DNA of 64,000 bases from Kitasatospora terrestris (GTDB taxonomy: Bacteria; Actinomycetota; Actinomycetes; Streptomycetales; Streptomycetaceae). The notes under the pieces are model-generated. The model did no database searches. It was not told the origin of the DNA and worked only from the letters and a program-made list of their open reading frames with translations. The position numbers and the translations under genes were made by a program. The stretch is taken from the NCBI RefSeq assembly GCF_039542905.1, contig NZ_BAABIS010000001.1, positions 1,116,001 through 1,180,000 on the forward strand, in the 5' to 3' direction. Positions 27,924-37,024 of this stretch are shown here, one piece after another. Position 1 is the stretch's first letter. The number at the start of each line of letters is the position of its first letter.

Positions 27924-28006
27924 CACTGGTCCGCCCCTGGATCCTGCTCCCCGCGAACCACCCGATTCAGGCCCTCTCCCACCCGAGAGCAAGACGGAGG
28001 ACCCCA

Positions 28007-29476
28007 GTGAGCACCTCCCCCGGCATCCGCCGTGCCGCCCCGGCACCCGGCGCGCACACCGCCCGCACCGCGCCCCGTCGGCGCGCCGTCGTCCTCGCCC
28101 TGGCAGCCGGCGCGACCGCCGCCGCCGTGGTACTGACCGGCCAGACCGGTGCGACCGCCGCCGTCCAGGGCAGCCTGCCCGCGAGCACGCAGTTCTACAG
28201 GGACCCGACCTCCCAGGTCGTCAAGTGGGTGGCCGCGAACCCCAACGACTCCCGTACCCCGGTGATCTCCAAGCGGATCGCCAGCCAGCCGCAGGGCATT
28301 TGGTTCGCCAACTACCGCCCGGACACCATCACCTCCGACGTCCGGGCGATCACCTCGGCCGCCGCCTCGGCCGGACAGGTGCCGGTGCTGGTCGCCTACA
28401 TGATCCCCAACCGGGACTGCGGCGGTGCCTCCGCCGGCGGCGCCCCCGACCTCGCCGCGTACGACGCGTGGGTCACCAAGTTCGCCGCGGGCCTCGGCAG
28501 CGGCCGGTCCGTCGTCGTCCTGGAGCCCGACTCGATCGCGCTCACCACCTGCCTCTCCTCCTCAGACCTGGCCGGCCGCTACGCCTCGCTCTCCCGAGCG
28601 GGCGCCGCCATCCACGCCGCCGCGCCGAACGCGAAGGTCTACTACGACGCCGGCCACTCCGCCTGGAACAGCGCCTCCGAGCAGGCCAACCGCCTGCGCA
28701 GCGCGGGCGCCGTCACCAACGGCGACGGCTTCTTCAGCAACGTCTCCAACTTCAACACCACCGGCAACGAGGTCGCCTTCGCGAAGAACGTCCTCTCGGC
28801 GCTCGGCAACCCGCCGACCATGCACGCCGTCATCGACACCAGCCGTAACGGCAACGGCCCCGCGGGCAGCCAGTGGTGCGACCCCTCCGGCCGGAAGATC
28901 GGCAACTACCCGACGGCCGCGACCAACGACACCGCGATCGACGCCTTCCTGTGGGTGAAGCCCCCGGGCGAGGCGGACGGCTGCGCGGCGGCGGCCGGCC
29001 AGTTCGCGCCGGACATCGCGTACCAGCTCGCCGTCAACGCCGCCGACCCGGTCGGCCAGCCGTCCACCCCGCCGAGCTCGCAGCCGCCGACGTCCCAGCC
29101 GCCCACCTCGCAGCCCCCGGCGTCCCAGCCGCCGACCTCACAGCCGCCCACGGGCACCGCGAGCTGTGCGATCACCTACAAGGCCAACTCCTGGACGGGG
29201 GGCTTCACCGCCGACGTGACCGTCAAGAACACCGGCAGCGCCGCGCTCAGCGGCTGGACACTCAAGTGGACCTACCCCGGTGACCAGAGGATCACCAGCG
29301 CCTGGAACGCGACCGTCACCCAGTCCGGCACGGCCGTGACCGCAACGGACCTGGGTTACAACGGCGCCCTCGCCGCCGGTGGTTCCACCAGCTTCGGCTT
29401 CCAGGGCACCTTCGTCGCCAGCAACGCCGCGCCGACCGCCTACACCCTGAACGGCGCCACCTGCACGACGGCCTGA
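28007..29476 (+). CDS. Secreted GH6 cellulase (endoglucanase/cellobiohydrolase) with CBM2
   Basis: GTG 28007 with GGAGG at 27996-28000. 489 residues: basic n-region and signal helix (AVVLALAAGATAAAVVLTG), GH6 catalytic domain at about 55-345 with VVVLEPDSIA (D175), NVSNFNTT, IDTSRNGNGPAG and WVKPPGEADG, which hold the family's acid/base and substrate-binding residues. A Pro/Ser/Gln/Thr linker (352-384, repeats of PPTSQ) joins a C-terminal CBM2 (SCAITYKANSWTGGFTADVT). It hydrolyses beta-1,4-glucan with inversion. Length and single short loops favour an endoglucanase over a cellobiohydrolase, but this is a judgement. Upstream CebR boxes link it to cellulose sensing. Confidence 0.94.
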   Translation: MSTSPGIRRAAPAPGAHTARTAPRRRAVVLALAAGATAAAVVLTGQTGATAAVQGSLPASTQFYRDPTSQVVKWVAANPNDSRTPVISKRIASQPQGIWFANYRPDTITSDVRAITSAAASAGQVPVLVAYMIPNRDCGGASAGGAPDLAAYDAWVTKFAAGLGSGRSVVVLEPDSIALTTCLSSSDLAGRYASLSRAGAAIHAAAPNAKVYYDAGHSAWNSASEQANRLRSAGAVTNGDGFFSNVSNFNTTGNEVAFAKNVLSALGNPPTMHAVIDTSRNGNGPAGSQWCDPSGRKIGNYPTAATNDTAIDAFLWVKPPGEADGCAAAAGQFAPDIAYQLAVNAADPVGQPSTPPSSQPPTSQPPTSQPPASQPPTSQPPTGTASCAITYKANSWTGGFTADVTVKNTGSAALSGWTLKWTYPGDQRITSAWNATVTQSGTAVTATDLGYNGALAAGGSTSFGFQGTFVASNAAPTAYTLNGATCTTA

Positions 29477-29494
29477 CGCGCCGCCGTACCATCG

Positions 29495-29539
29495 CGGGCC
29501 GTCGGGCGAAGGAACCAACCCCTCCGCCCGGCGGGCCCG
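29495..29539. terminator. Terminator of the GH6 gene
   Basis: CGGGCCGTCGGGCG (29495-29508) pairs with CGCCCGGCGGGCCCG (29525-29539) with one bulge/mismatch, 19 bp downstream of the stop codon. Confidence 0.65.
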
Positions 29540-29757
29540 CCGCACTGTCCATGCGCCGAATCAGCGACTCAGGGCGCCAGCCACCAGAGCGCGAGTTGGC
29601 CTCAGGGGTTCTGCTGAGGGCCGTCGGGTCGCTGATCCGCAGTGCTCAGCCGACCGGGATCTTGGTACGGCGGCGCTCTCCGCGCCCGGCGGTCAACGAA
29701 GTTGCGGTGGCTCCCGGGCCATCGTCGACGCGCTCCGGGTGAGTGGCTGAGGCCGTT

Positions 29758-30579
29758 TCAGCGGGCGGGGCGCGCCGGCTCCTCAGCATGCGCGGGCTCT
29801 TCGGGGTGGTCGGGGCCGTCCGGGGCGAGTTCGGGTTCCAGTCCCTCGACGAGCGGTGGCGGGACAGCGCGGCCGGTGTCTCGCCGCCAGCCCTGGAAGG
29901 CCCAGGCGGTCGCGGCCACCAGCGCCAGACCCAGCAGCCACCCGCCCAGCACGTCACTGAGCCAGTGGACGCCGAGCGCGACCCGGGTGAAGCCCACACC
30001 CAGTACGCTCAGCACCGCCAGGATCCGGGCCGCCCGCAGCCACGGCGGGCGCAGCGCCGGGGAGAGCACCAGCAGCAGCACGGTGCAGCAGGTCGCCGCC
30101 GTCATGGCGTGCCCGGACGGGAACGAGAAGCCGGGTGCGTGTGCGACCGGATCGGGCAAGGACGGCCGGGCCCGGGCCACGGCAGCCTTCACCGCCCAGC
30201 CGATCAGCCCAGAGGCGGTCACGGTGGCGGCCGCCCACGCCGCGAGCCGCCAGGCGCGCCGCCACAGCAGCCAGGCCACGGCAGCGGCGACCAGCAGCCG
30301 CATGGTGAGCGGGTCCCATGCTCCGTTGCTGAGGGTGCGCAGCACGGCGAGGACCGCGGGGTGGTCACGCACCGCGGCGTGAAGGTGCCCCGCCGCCGCC
30401 GAGTCGAGTTCGTGGAGCGGTGCCCAGTGGGACTCGATCAGCACCAGGAGCAGTCCGGTCGGTACTGCGGCTACCGCGAACGCGGCGACGGAGGCGAGCA
30501 GGCGCTCGCCCAGGCGCAGGTCCGCGGTGTGCAGGGAGGGGCGGAGTCGGGTGGGGCGGCGGTGGCGGGCGGTCATCAT
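29758..30579 (-). CDS. PAP2-family membrane phosphatase
   Basis: 273 residues from ATG 30579 (a second ATG follows directly). Six membrane segments and the three-part phosphatase motif: KAAVARARP, PSGH (in FSFPSGHAM) and RVALGVHWLSD. Such enzymes dephosphorylate phosphatidic acid, phosphatidylglycerol phosphate or undecaprenyl diphosphate; which one is not decidable here. A charged Pro/Glu-rich tail follows the last helix. The start overlaps the stop of the YihY-family gene (ATGA), so it is the last gene of a coupled three-gene operon. Confidence 0.9.
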   Translation of the reverse strand: MMTARHRRPTRLRPSLHTADLRLGERLLASVAAFAVAAVPTGLLLVLIESHWAPLHELDSAAAGHLHAAVRDHPAVLAVLRTLSNGAWDPLTMRLLVAAAVAWLLWRRAWRLAAWAAATVTASGLIGWAVKAAVARARPSLPDPVAHAPGFSFPSGHAMTAATCCTVLLLVLSPALRPPWLRAARILAVLSVLGVGFTRVALGVHWLSDVLGGWLLGLALVAATAWAFQGWRRDTGRAVPPPLVEGLEPELAPDGPDHPEEPAHAEEPARPAR

Positions 30580-31607
30580 CCGCTCCCCACGGTGTCGGCG
30601 GGCTCCCGACCGGCTGGTCCGCGGTCGTCCGGTGCCCGGCCGGCCGGTGCGCGGTCGGACGCCAGGCGGTCGGAGGCCAGTGGGTCGGGCAGGACGGGGC
30701 CGGGCTGTCCGGTGCGGTCGGCCTCCAGCTGGGCTGCGAAGGACAGGCCCAGGAACAGGGCGATGGACGTCAGGTACGCCCACACCAGCAGGGAGAACAC
30801 GGCGCTGAGCGGCCCGTAGACGGCGTCGAACGAGCCGCTCAGGCGCAGGTAGAGGCTGAGCAGCCAGGTCGCGGTGAGACTGAGCAGCAGGTGGAGGCCG
30901 GCGCCGAACGCCAGCCAGCTGTAGCCGGGCTGGCGGCGACGGGGTGCCCGCCGGAAGATCACGGCGGTGGAGGTGAGGGTGAGCAGCACGCCGACCGGCC
31001 AGCGCAGCAGCGTCCAGGCCGCGGCGGTTCCCGTCCCCAGTCCGAACACCTGGTCGGCGGCTGCGGTGACCTGCGGCCCGGCGACCAGGACCAGGAAGCC
31101 GGTGCCGAGCGGCAGGCCGGCACCGGCTGCCATCAGGAGGCTCCGCCCGTACTTGCGGTCGAACGGCCGGTCCCGTTCGATGCCGTAGATCCGGTTGGCG
31201 CCGCGTTCGATCTGGGACATCGCGGTGACGAGGTTGGCGACCGCGAAGAGCGCGCCGAACCACAGCGCGAGGGTGCCGCCGGTGTGGCGCCGGCTGTGGT
31301 CGAGCACCTCGCGCACCATGTCCGCACTGGACGCCGGGGCGATCCGTTCGATGCTCGCGGCGGCCAGCTGCCCGACCGGACCGCCGTGCAGGGTGGAGGC
31401 GAGGCCGACCACGGCGATGGCGAACGGCACCAGGGCCAGCACCGCCTGGAACGCCAGGGCTCGGGCATGGCTGAAGCCGTCGGCGTAGCGGAAGCGCAGG
31501 AAGGCGTCGCGGGCCAGGGGCCACCACGCCTGTCGGCGCAGTGTCAGCACGGCTTCGTCGGCGGACAGGTGCTCCCGACCGGGTCCGACCCGGCTCGCTG
31601 TTCCCAT
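30576..31607 (-). CDS. YihY/BrkB-family membrane protein
   Basis: 343 residues from ATG 31607. Family features: RDAFLRFRYADGFSHARALA before the first helix, FQAVLALVPFAIAVVGLAST, the conserved MSQIERGANRIYGIERDRPF, and six membrane segments ending LVWAYLTSIALFLGLSFAAQ. The hydrophilic tail carries degenerate repeats (LASDRLASDRAPAGRAPDDR). The family's function is unsettled despite old annotation as ribonuclease BN. Start and stop overlap both neighbours (TGATG and ATGA), tying it to phospholipid enzymes. Confidence 0.9.
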   Translation of the reverse strand: MGTASRVGPGREHLSADEAVLTLRRQAWWPLARDAFLRFRYADGFSHARALAFQAVLALVPFAIAVVGLASTLHGGPVGQLAAASIERIAPASSADMVREVLDHSRRHTGGTLALWFGALFAVANLVTAMSQIERGANRIYGIERDRPFDRKYGRSLLMAAGAGLPLGTGFLVLVAGPQVTAAADQVFGLGTGTAAAWTLLRWPVGVLLTLTSTAVIFRRAPRRRQPGYSWLAFGAGLHLLLSLTATWLLSLYLRLSGSFDAVYGPLSAVFSLLVWAYLTSIALFLGLSFAAQLEADRTGQPGPVLPDPLASDRLASDRAPAGRAPDDRGPAGREPADTVGSG

Positions 31608-33277
31608 CAGGCAGCCTCCCGCTTCGTGTCTGTCGGCACCGCCGGTGCCCGTCCGGCGGGCATGTCCTGTGGCCCGGCGGGCATGTCCTGCGGCGTGCCG
31701 GGGACTTGGACCAGCAGGGCGCCCGGACGGACCGTCAGGGTCATCACCTTGCCGTCGCCCACCGGGTCGCCGTCGCATTCGCGCGGGCGGGCGCGGGCGG
31801 CGGTCAGCTCGATCCGCCGGCCCCGGAAGTGCTCCAGCGGGGCGCCCGGCCCCTGGCGGCGCTCCCCGGTGAGCAGTGCCAGGATCGCGCCGGCCCAGCC
31901 CAGCGGGCCGCGCGGCTGGACCAGGACGAGGTCGAGCACACCGTCGTCGGGCGCGGCGTCGGGCAGCAGTCGCACGCCGCCCTGGAGGGTGCCGACGTTG
32001 CCGACGACCGCCATCCGTACCCGGCGGCGCACGGGCTCGGCGCCGTCCACGGCGACGGCCAGCTCGAAGCGCCGGTCGGTCAGGTGCCGGGCCGCGCCGA
32101 CCACGTACGCGGGCCAGCCGAGGCGGCGTTTGAGGGTGCGGCCGGTGTCGGCCATCACCGCGGCGTCCAGTCCCATCCCCGCCATCGTGGCGGCGGCCCG
32201 GGCGGGAAGGCCGTCGCCCTCGGCCCGCATCAGGTCGATCCGCCGGGCCCGGCCGGCCAGGGCTGCCGCGAGCGCGGCCGCGGGGTCGGTGGGCAGGCCG
32301 AGGTTGCGGGCGAACAGGTTTCCGGTGCCGCAGGGGACGACGGCCAGCACCGCGTCGGTGCCGGCCAGGGCCTCGGCGCAGGCCGTCACCGTGCCGTCGC
32401 CGCCGCACGCCGCCACCAGTCGGGCCCCGTCGGCGAGCGCCCGCCGGGCCGCGGCCCGGCCGCAGTCGTCCGGGTCGCCGGGCAGGCAGCGCGGCGGCCC
32501 GTACCCGTGCGCGACGAGCACGGCGGACAGCCGCTCCAGCACGGCGCTGTCCACGGCAGTGGGGTTGTAGACCAGCGCGGCCGGGCCGCGACTGCCCGGT
32601 ACCGGCCGGGCCGCCGGTGCCGGACGTTCCCGTTCGGGCAGCGCCCGCCACACCACCCACAGGGCGGCCGCACCGTTCAGCGCGCCGGCCACCACGTCCG
32701 TGGGGTGGTGCATGCCCCGGTACAGCCGGCTGGCCGCCACCAGTACCGGCACCGTCCACGCCAGCGCGCACAGCGGCAGCCGCCACCGTCCTCGCACCGA
32801 GCGCAGCGCGAGCAGGCCCAGGCCGCCGTACAGCGCGGTGGCCGCCCCGACGTGCCCGGACGGGAAGCTGGACGTCGGCAGTGCCCCGTCGAGGCGGACG
32901 ACGTCCGGCCGGGCCCGGTCGACCAGGTGGGCGACCGTCACGAACAGCACCGCCTGCAGCGCCACCGCGCCCGCGAGCAGCACCGCCGGCCGCCACCGGT
33001 GCCGGAGCAGCAGCAGAGCGGCGGCGAGCGCCGTCACCGTCACGATCGCCGGGGTCCAGGCGAGTGCCGACAGCCAGTCGCTCGCCGTGGTGAGGGCGGC
33101 GGTGCGGTGGTCGGCCAGCCGGCCGGCCAGGCCGTCCTCGCGCGGGTCCCACCAGTTGCCCGGCGGGTGGGTGATGAGCAGTCCGAGTGCCGTCAGCGCC
33201 GCTGCCTGCCCGGCCACCGCGGCCATCAGTGTCACCGGTACGCCGAACGTCGGCGTCCTGCGCTGAGTCGTGGTCAT
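31607..33277 (-). CDS. PAP2 phosphatase-diacylglycerol/lipid kinase fusion
   Basis: 556 residues from ATG 33277. N-terminal half (to about 205): membrane PAP2 domain with DRARPDV, SSFPSGHVGA and SRLYRGMHHPTDV. C-terminal half (about 230-540): DAGK catalytic domain, with LVYNPTAVD, ACGGDGTVTACAEAL, VVPCGTGNLFARNLG and the later VGNVGTLQGG. One polypeptide can thus both remove and add a lipid phosphate, implying control of phosphatidic acid/diacylglycerol or a polyprenol phosphate pool. The C-terminus contains a duplicated GPQDMPAG-like unit. First gene of the overlapping operon with YihY and PAP2. Confidence 0.92.
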   Translation of the reverse strand: MTTTQRRTPTFGVPVTLMAAVAGQAAALTALGLLITHPPGNWWDPREDGLAGRLADHRTAALTTASDWLSALAWTPAIVTVTALAAALLLLRHRWRPAVLLAGAVALQAVLFVTVAHLVDRARPDVVRLDGALPTSSFPSGHVGAATALYGGLGLLALRSVRGRWRLPLCALAWTVPVLVAASRLYRGMHHPTDVVAGALNGAAALWVVWRALPERERPAPAARPVPGSRGPAALVYNPTAVDSAVLERLSAVLVAHGYGPPRCLPGDPDDCGRAAARRALADGARLVAACGGDGTVTACAEALAGTDAVLAVVPCGTGNLFARNLGLPTDPAAALAAALAGRARRIDLMRAEGDGLPARAAATMAGMGLDAAVMADTGRTLKRRLGWPAYVVGAARHLTDRRFELAVAVDGAEPVRRRVRMAVVGNVGTLQGGVRLLPDAAPDDGVLDLVLVQPRGPLGWAGAILALLTGERRQGPGAPLEHFRGRRIELTAARARPRECDGDPVGDGKVMTLTVRPGALLVQVPGTPQDMPAGPQDMPAGRAPAVPTDTKREAA

Positions 33278-33392
33278 GGCACCCGTTTCCCCCGGTCCGC
33301 GATTTTCATCCGTGCGCGCGTCGCAGGCGTCGATCTGCTCGCAGCGGGTACCAGAGCGCCCGCCACAGCCACCCGCCCCGATCGGAGGGACC
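33278..33392. promoter_or_regulatory. Divergent promoter region between lipid operon and PLD gene
   Basis: 115 bp between the start codons of the minus-strand lipid operon and the plus-strand synthase; both promoters must lie here. CGGAGGGA (33383-33390) is the plus-strand ribosome binding site. No operator recognised. Confidence 0.5.
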
Positions 33393-34655
33393 ATGACCAC
33401 GCGGATCGTGCCACAGCCGGCCCCGACGCCCGACCTGCCCGATCGCAGCCCGGTGCCCGCCCGGTCCACCCTCACCGCGGCCTCCGCCTCCGACCTGCCC
33501 GATCGCGGACAGGCTCTGCGGCGCCGCCTGGAGGGGCTGCTCGGCATCGCTGCGACCGAAGGCAACCTCCTCACCCCGCTGCGCAACGGGGACGAGATCT
33601 TCCCGGCCATGCTGGAGGCCGTCGACGGGGCCACGCGGACCGTCGACCTGATGACCTTCGTCTACTGGCGCGGCGACATCGCCCGGATCTTCGCCCGGGC
33701 GCTGGCCCGCAAGGCCGCGCAGGGGCTGCGGGTGCGGCTGCTCCTCGACGGCTTCGGCAGTCGGCTGATCGAATCCGACCTGATCGACCTGATGGAGGCC
33801 TCGGGCGTCCGGATCTCCTGGTTCCGGCGTCCGGTGCGCCTGTCGCCCTTCAAGCAGAACCACCGCTGCCACCGGAAGGTCCTTGTGGTGGACGGACGCG
33901 TCGCGTTCACCGGTGGCGTGGGCATCGCCGAGGAGTGGTGCGGCGACGCCCGCCACCCCGGCGAGTGGCGCGACACCCACGTGCGGGTGGTCGGCCCCGC
34001 CGTCGACGGCATCGCCGCCGCCTTCGCGCAGAACTGGGCCGAGTGCGCCCCCGGCACGCTGTACGACGCGGCCGACCGGTTCGAGGAGCACGAACAGCCG
34101 GGGGACGCCGTGGTCCAGGTGGTGCGGGGTTCGGCCGGCATCGGCTGGCAGGACCTGCAGACTCTGATGCGCGTGGTGATCTCCTCCGCGGAGGAGCGGC
34201 TGCGCCTGGCGACCGCCTACTTCGCGCCCGACGACTACTTCGTCGACCTGCTGTGCGACGCCGCCCAGCGGGGTGTCGCCGTCGACCTGCTGGTGCCCGG
34301 ACGGCACACCGACAAGCGGGTGTGCCAACTCGCGGGCGAACGGCACTTCGGACGGCTGACCGCCTGCGGGGCCACGGTCTGGCGGTACGGGCCGACCATG
34401 ATGCACGCCAAGGTGCTCACCGTGGACGGCACGGCGGCCGTGATCGGCTCCGCGAACTTCAACCGCCGGTCGCTCGACCACGACGAGGAGGTGGTGCTCG
34501 CCGTGGTGGACGAGGAGTTCACCGCCCGCCTGGACCGGCACTTCGACGAGGACCTGGCGCGCAGCGAGGTCGTCACTCCCGACCGCTGGCACCGCCGCGG
34601 CGTCGCGCGGCGCGCCCTGGAGGCGGCCACGGCCCCGATCCGGCACTTCCTCTGA
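33393..34655 (+). CDS. Phospholipase D-like / cardiolipin synthase family protein
   Basis: 420 residues from ATG 33393. Two HKD motifs: HRKVLVVDG (in NHRCHRKVLVVDGRVAFTGG) and HAKVLTVDG (in MMHAKVLTVDGTAAVIGSAN), each with the downstream G-G/S signature. There are no N-terminal membrane helices, unlike classical ClsA. The tail is basic, which may mediate membrane contact. Expected reaction: phosphatidyl transfer between phospholipids to give cardiolipin, or phosphodiester hydrolysis. Its divergence from a PAP2/DAGK operon supports a phospholipid role. The N-terminus has a duplicated SDLPDRG/PDLPDRS unit. Confidence 0.88.
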   Translation: MTTRIVPQPAPTPDLPDRSPVPARSTLTAASASDLPDRGQALRRRLEGLLGIAATEGNLLTPLRNGDEIFPAMLEAVDGATRTVDLMTFVYWRGDIARIFARALARKAAQGLRVRLLLDGFGSRLIESDLIDLMEASGVRISWFRRPVRLSPFKQNHRCHRKVLVVDGRVAFTGGVGIAEEWCGDARHPGEWRDTHVRVVGPAVDGIAAAFAQNWAECAPGTLYDAADRFEEHEQPGDAVVQVVRGSAGIGWQDLQTLMRVVISSAEERLRLATAYFAPDDYFVDLLCDAAQRGVAVDLLVPGRHTDKRVCQLAGERHFGRLTACGATVWRYGPTMMHAKVLTVDGTAAVIGSANFNRRSLDHDEEVVLAVVDEEFTARLDRHFDEDLARSEVVTPDRWHRRGVARRALEAATAPIRHFL

Positions 34656-34769
34656 ACCCCCGGCAACGGCGGTTGAACCCCTGCTGCGTCGGTGCTCCGG
34701 CGGCGAGCGATGGTGGCACGACGGGTGTGCGAATCGTGTCGGGGCCGGCCGGGGCGTCTATCAGCCCCG

Positions 34770-35168
34770 CTACACGGCGGGTGACCGGCGCTGGTGGCGC
34801 ACAGCTCGTTCGTGGGTCGGGTAGACGGGCAGGACCAGGTCGGCGTCGGAGATCCGCAGGACCCGCTGAACCCTGCGGCTGGGCGCCACCATCACCAGCG
34901 GGACGCCGTTCCGGCCGGCCTGCCCGCGTGCGGTCAGGACCACGTTCAAAGCGCTGGCGGTGAACAGGTCGACGGCGGACGTGTCGACCGCGAGCAGCGC
35001 CGACGACCGGGCGAGCGACCGGGCCAGGACATGGCGGAGGTGGTCCTCGTTGTCCGCGTGGAGGGCACCTGCGAGCGAGCAGACAACGGCGCCGTGCGTG
35101 GCGGTGATCCGAGCGTCCATGTCCGGCCCCCGGTAGACGGTGGCCGTGTCGTGCGGCTGGGAAGTCAT
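34770..35168 (-). CDS. STAS-domain anti-sigma factor antagonist-like protein
   Basis: 132 residues from ATG 35168. STAS fold pattern: ARITATHGAVVCSLAGALHA, then SALLAVDTSAVDLFTASALN, where D-T-S/A-V-D-L-F-T-x-S is the phosphorylation-loop region of SpoIIAA/RsbV proteins with a Ser available (TASALN). The end is RVLRISDADLVLPVYPTHER. Expected to bind a SpoIIAB/RsbW-type kinase and free a stress sigma factor; no such kinase is adjacent, although one lies at 42595. A remote partnership is possible. Confidence 0.82.
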   Translation of the reverse strand: MTSQPHDTATVYRGPDMDARITATHGAVVCSLAGALHADNEDHLRHVLARSLARSSALLAVDTSAVDLFTASALNVVLTARGQAGRNGVPLVMVAPSRRVQRVLRISDADLVLPVYPTHERAVRHQRRSPAV

Positions 35169-35639
35169 GAGTCTCCAAGCCCACCGAAGGCTCCACCTCA
35201 GGGGTGGGCCGAGGCATCGGATCCCGCGTCGAGCGGGAGACAGTGCGGCGACGGCCGACGGGCATCCGGCTCCGCCACGATGGCGGGGCCGTCCCTCCAC
35301 CCTGCACACATCCGGACCGGTTCTGTCCAGCCATTTGGCGGCCTGGACATCCCCGCCGTGCGCTCCGGCCAGGAACCCCGACGGCCCGCACGGGCGGCCC
35401 TCTCCGCGGCCGCAGACGTGCCTCCGCCCCTGTCGGACCGACTCCGGGCAGCCGAGACGCCGATCTGCGACCTTCCCCGGACCGCTCCGGTACTTCCCGG
35501 CCCGTCGCCCCGTCGATGCGGACACGAAGTGCAGCGAACGAGGGTGCGGCTGCTCGATTCGGCCCGCGGCGGAGGATGAGCGCCCCGCCCCCGATTGCCG
35601 GCGGCGGGGCCGGCAACACTAGGCTGCGGGTTCCCGGTA
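35169..35639. other. Divergent intergenic region, 471 bp
   Basis: Between STAS (minus) and hemerythrin (plus) genes. No remnant, repeat or convincing promoter motif identified. Confidence 0.4.
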
Positions 35640-36368
35640 ATGATCACCGATCCCTCAGAGAAACGGCCCCCGATGCCCGCCGCTGCCGACCCTGCCACCA
35701 CCGACGAGCGTCTGGACCCGCAGGAGATGGTCGTCCTGCACCGCGTCTTCCGCCGCGAGATACCCCTGCTGGCCGATCTGATCGAGGCCGCCGCCCCCGG
35801 CGACCGGCGGCGCACCGACGTGCTCGCCGACCACCTCGACCTGGTCCTCGGCGCCCTGGGCGAACACCACGAGGGCGAGGACCACCTGCTGTGGCCCAAG
35901 CTGCGCGAGCGCGCCGCCCCGGACGACGACGTCGTGGCACGGATGGCGGACCAGCACGAGGCCATCGCCGGCGCGCTCGCCACGGCAACCGAGCTGTCGC
36001 GCCGGTGGCGCACCCGGGCCGACCGTGACACGGCCCTGCGCCTCGCCGAAGCCCTGCGGGCCCTCGACCTGCACGCCGCCGCCCACATGGACGACGAGGA
36101 GGAACACCTCCTGCCCCTGATGGCCCAGCACATCACGCCCCGAGAGTGGAGCGAGGTCGGCGAACGCGGACGCCGCAGCGTCCCCAAGGCCAAGCTCCTG
36201 ATCTTCCTCGGCGCGATCCTCGAGGACGCGACCGCACAGGAGCGCCGGATGTTCCTCTCCCAGATGCCCGCCCCCGCCCGCCTGCTGTGGCACACCCTCG
36301 GCACCCGCCTCTACGACCGCACCACCACCCGCGTCCGCCGGAGCGGGGCCGAAGCCCCGCACGCGTAG
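35640..36368 (+). CDS. Hemerythrin-domain protein
   Basis: 242 residues from ATG 35640; an ATG 11 codons in (35673) is a possible alternative and neither has a strong ribosome binding site. Diiron-type His/Glu motifs: MVVLHRVFRREIP, LGEHHEGEDHLLWPKL, MADQHEAIAGAL and HAAAHMDDEEEHLLPLM. The C-terminal third (WSEVGERGRRSVPKAKLL) is a further helical segment common in actinobacterial hemerythrin HHE proteins. Likely role: oxygen, NO or iron-related stress sensing or storage in the cytoplasm. Confidence 0.88.
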   Translation: MITDPSEKRPPMPAAADPATTDERLDPQEMVVLHRVFRREIPLLADLIEAAAPGDRRRTDVLADHLDLVLGALGEHHEGEDHLLWPKLRERAAPDDDVVARMADQHEAIAGALATATELSRRWRTRADRDTALRLAEALRALDLHAAAHMDDEEEHLLPLMAQHITPREWSEVGERGRRSVPKAKLLIFLGAILEDATAQERRMFLSQMPAPARLLWHTLGTRLYDRTTTRVRRSGAEAPHA

Positions 36369-37024
36369 CGCCCGATGCCCCGTACGGGACGGCGGTGTTC
36401 CAGGTCCCCGCAACAGCACAGGTACGGAACCGAGGCGAGCGGGTCCGGCCGAACCCCTCGATCCGGAACGGCCGTTGATGCGTTTTTGGAGCTTCACGTC
36501 GGTGATCCGGCCCTCGTTGACTCCAGAGTTGTAAGGGGTGGTGATTCCCTGGGCGACCGCGGGCTGGTCTTCGCGCAGAGTAGCGGCGATGCAGGCGAGG
36601 GGTGCACGTCCACTGTCGGCGAGTCGTCCGAGCCAGTCCGGCAGCGATGTGGCGTCGCGGGTGTCGAGCATGGCGGCGAACTCGCGGGCCAGGTCGTGGG
36701 TGCGCCGGAGTTCCAGGCAGTGTTCGAGCAGCTTGCGCAGACGCCCGGCGGGCCGTACCGGTCGGGGGGCGGTGATGATCCAGCGCGCGGCTTCGCGTGG
36801 GGACGGTAGTCGTTCGCGCGGCTCGTCCAGAGGCAGGCCGCGCCGGGGGCAACGGTGATCGCGCGGTGCGTCGTCCGTAGCCGGAGCAGGACCTCCTTGG
36901 CCGCGTCGCGGTCGGCCGTGTCGGCCGGGGATCTCCCCAAACCCATCACGGAGGACCCCTGGTGCCCGAGGTGAAGGCTACGTAGGCTCCCGCTCTGCGC
37001 GACGATCCACAACGGAAAGACCTC
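36369..37024. other. 656-bp region occupied mainly by an ISL3 remnant
   Basis: Holds the transposase remnant at 36474-36870 and, near 37005-37020, the ribosome binding site of the zinc-ribbon gene (GGAAAG). No inverted ends of the former element could be identified. Confidence 0.45.
36474..36870 (-). pseudogene. ISL3-family transposase remnant (C-terminal part)
   Basis: Minus-strand sequence reads LPLDEPRERLPSPREAARWI, KLLEHCLELRRTHDLAREFA, then MLDTRDATSLPDWLGRLADS and the diagnostic C-terminal SGVNEGRITDVKLQKRI. This matches ISL3 transposases (W/S-x-G-x-x-E-G-x-I/V-x-x-x-K-x-x-K-R). The frame is lost where MAGRAG would be expected, and the N-terminal zinc-ribbon and DDE part is missing, so it is inactive. 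Confidence 0.7.

Larger units (their letters stand above)
27044..28006. other. 963-bp region of gene debris and cellulase control sites
   Basis: Less GC-rich than average (27050-27370). A plus-strand frame from 27050 contains YRLDIAEVFEALIQRIAREP, which looks like a real protein piece but has no supported start or family. The 27415-27780 part holds a broken minus-strand gene and the last 210 bp carry the two CebR-like boxes, both listed separately. Confidence 0.4.

Noticed and set aside
30420..32570. Plus-strand frames antisense to the lipid operon
   Set aside because: Gln/Gly/Arg-rich with no motifs; the minus strand carries recognisable PAP2, YihY and DAGK domains.
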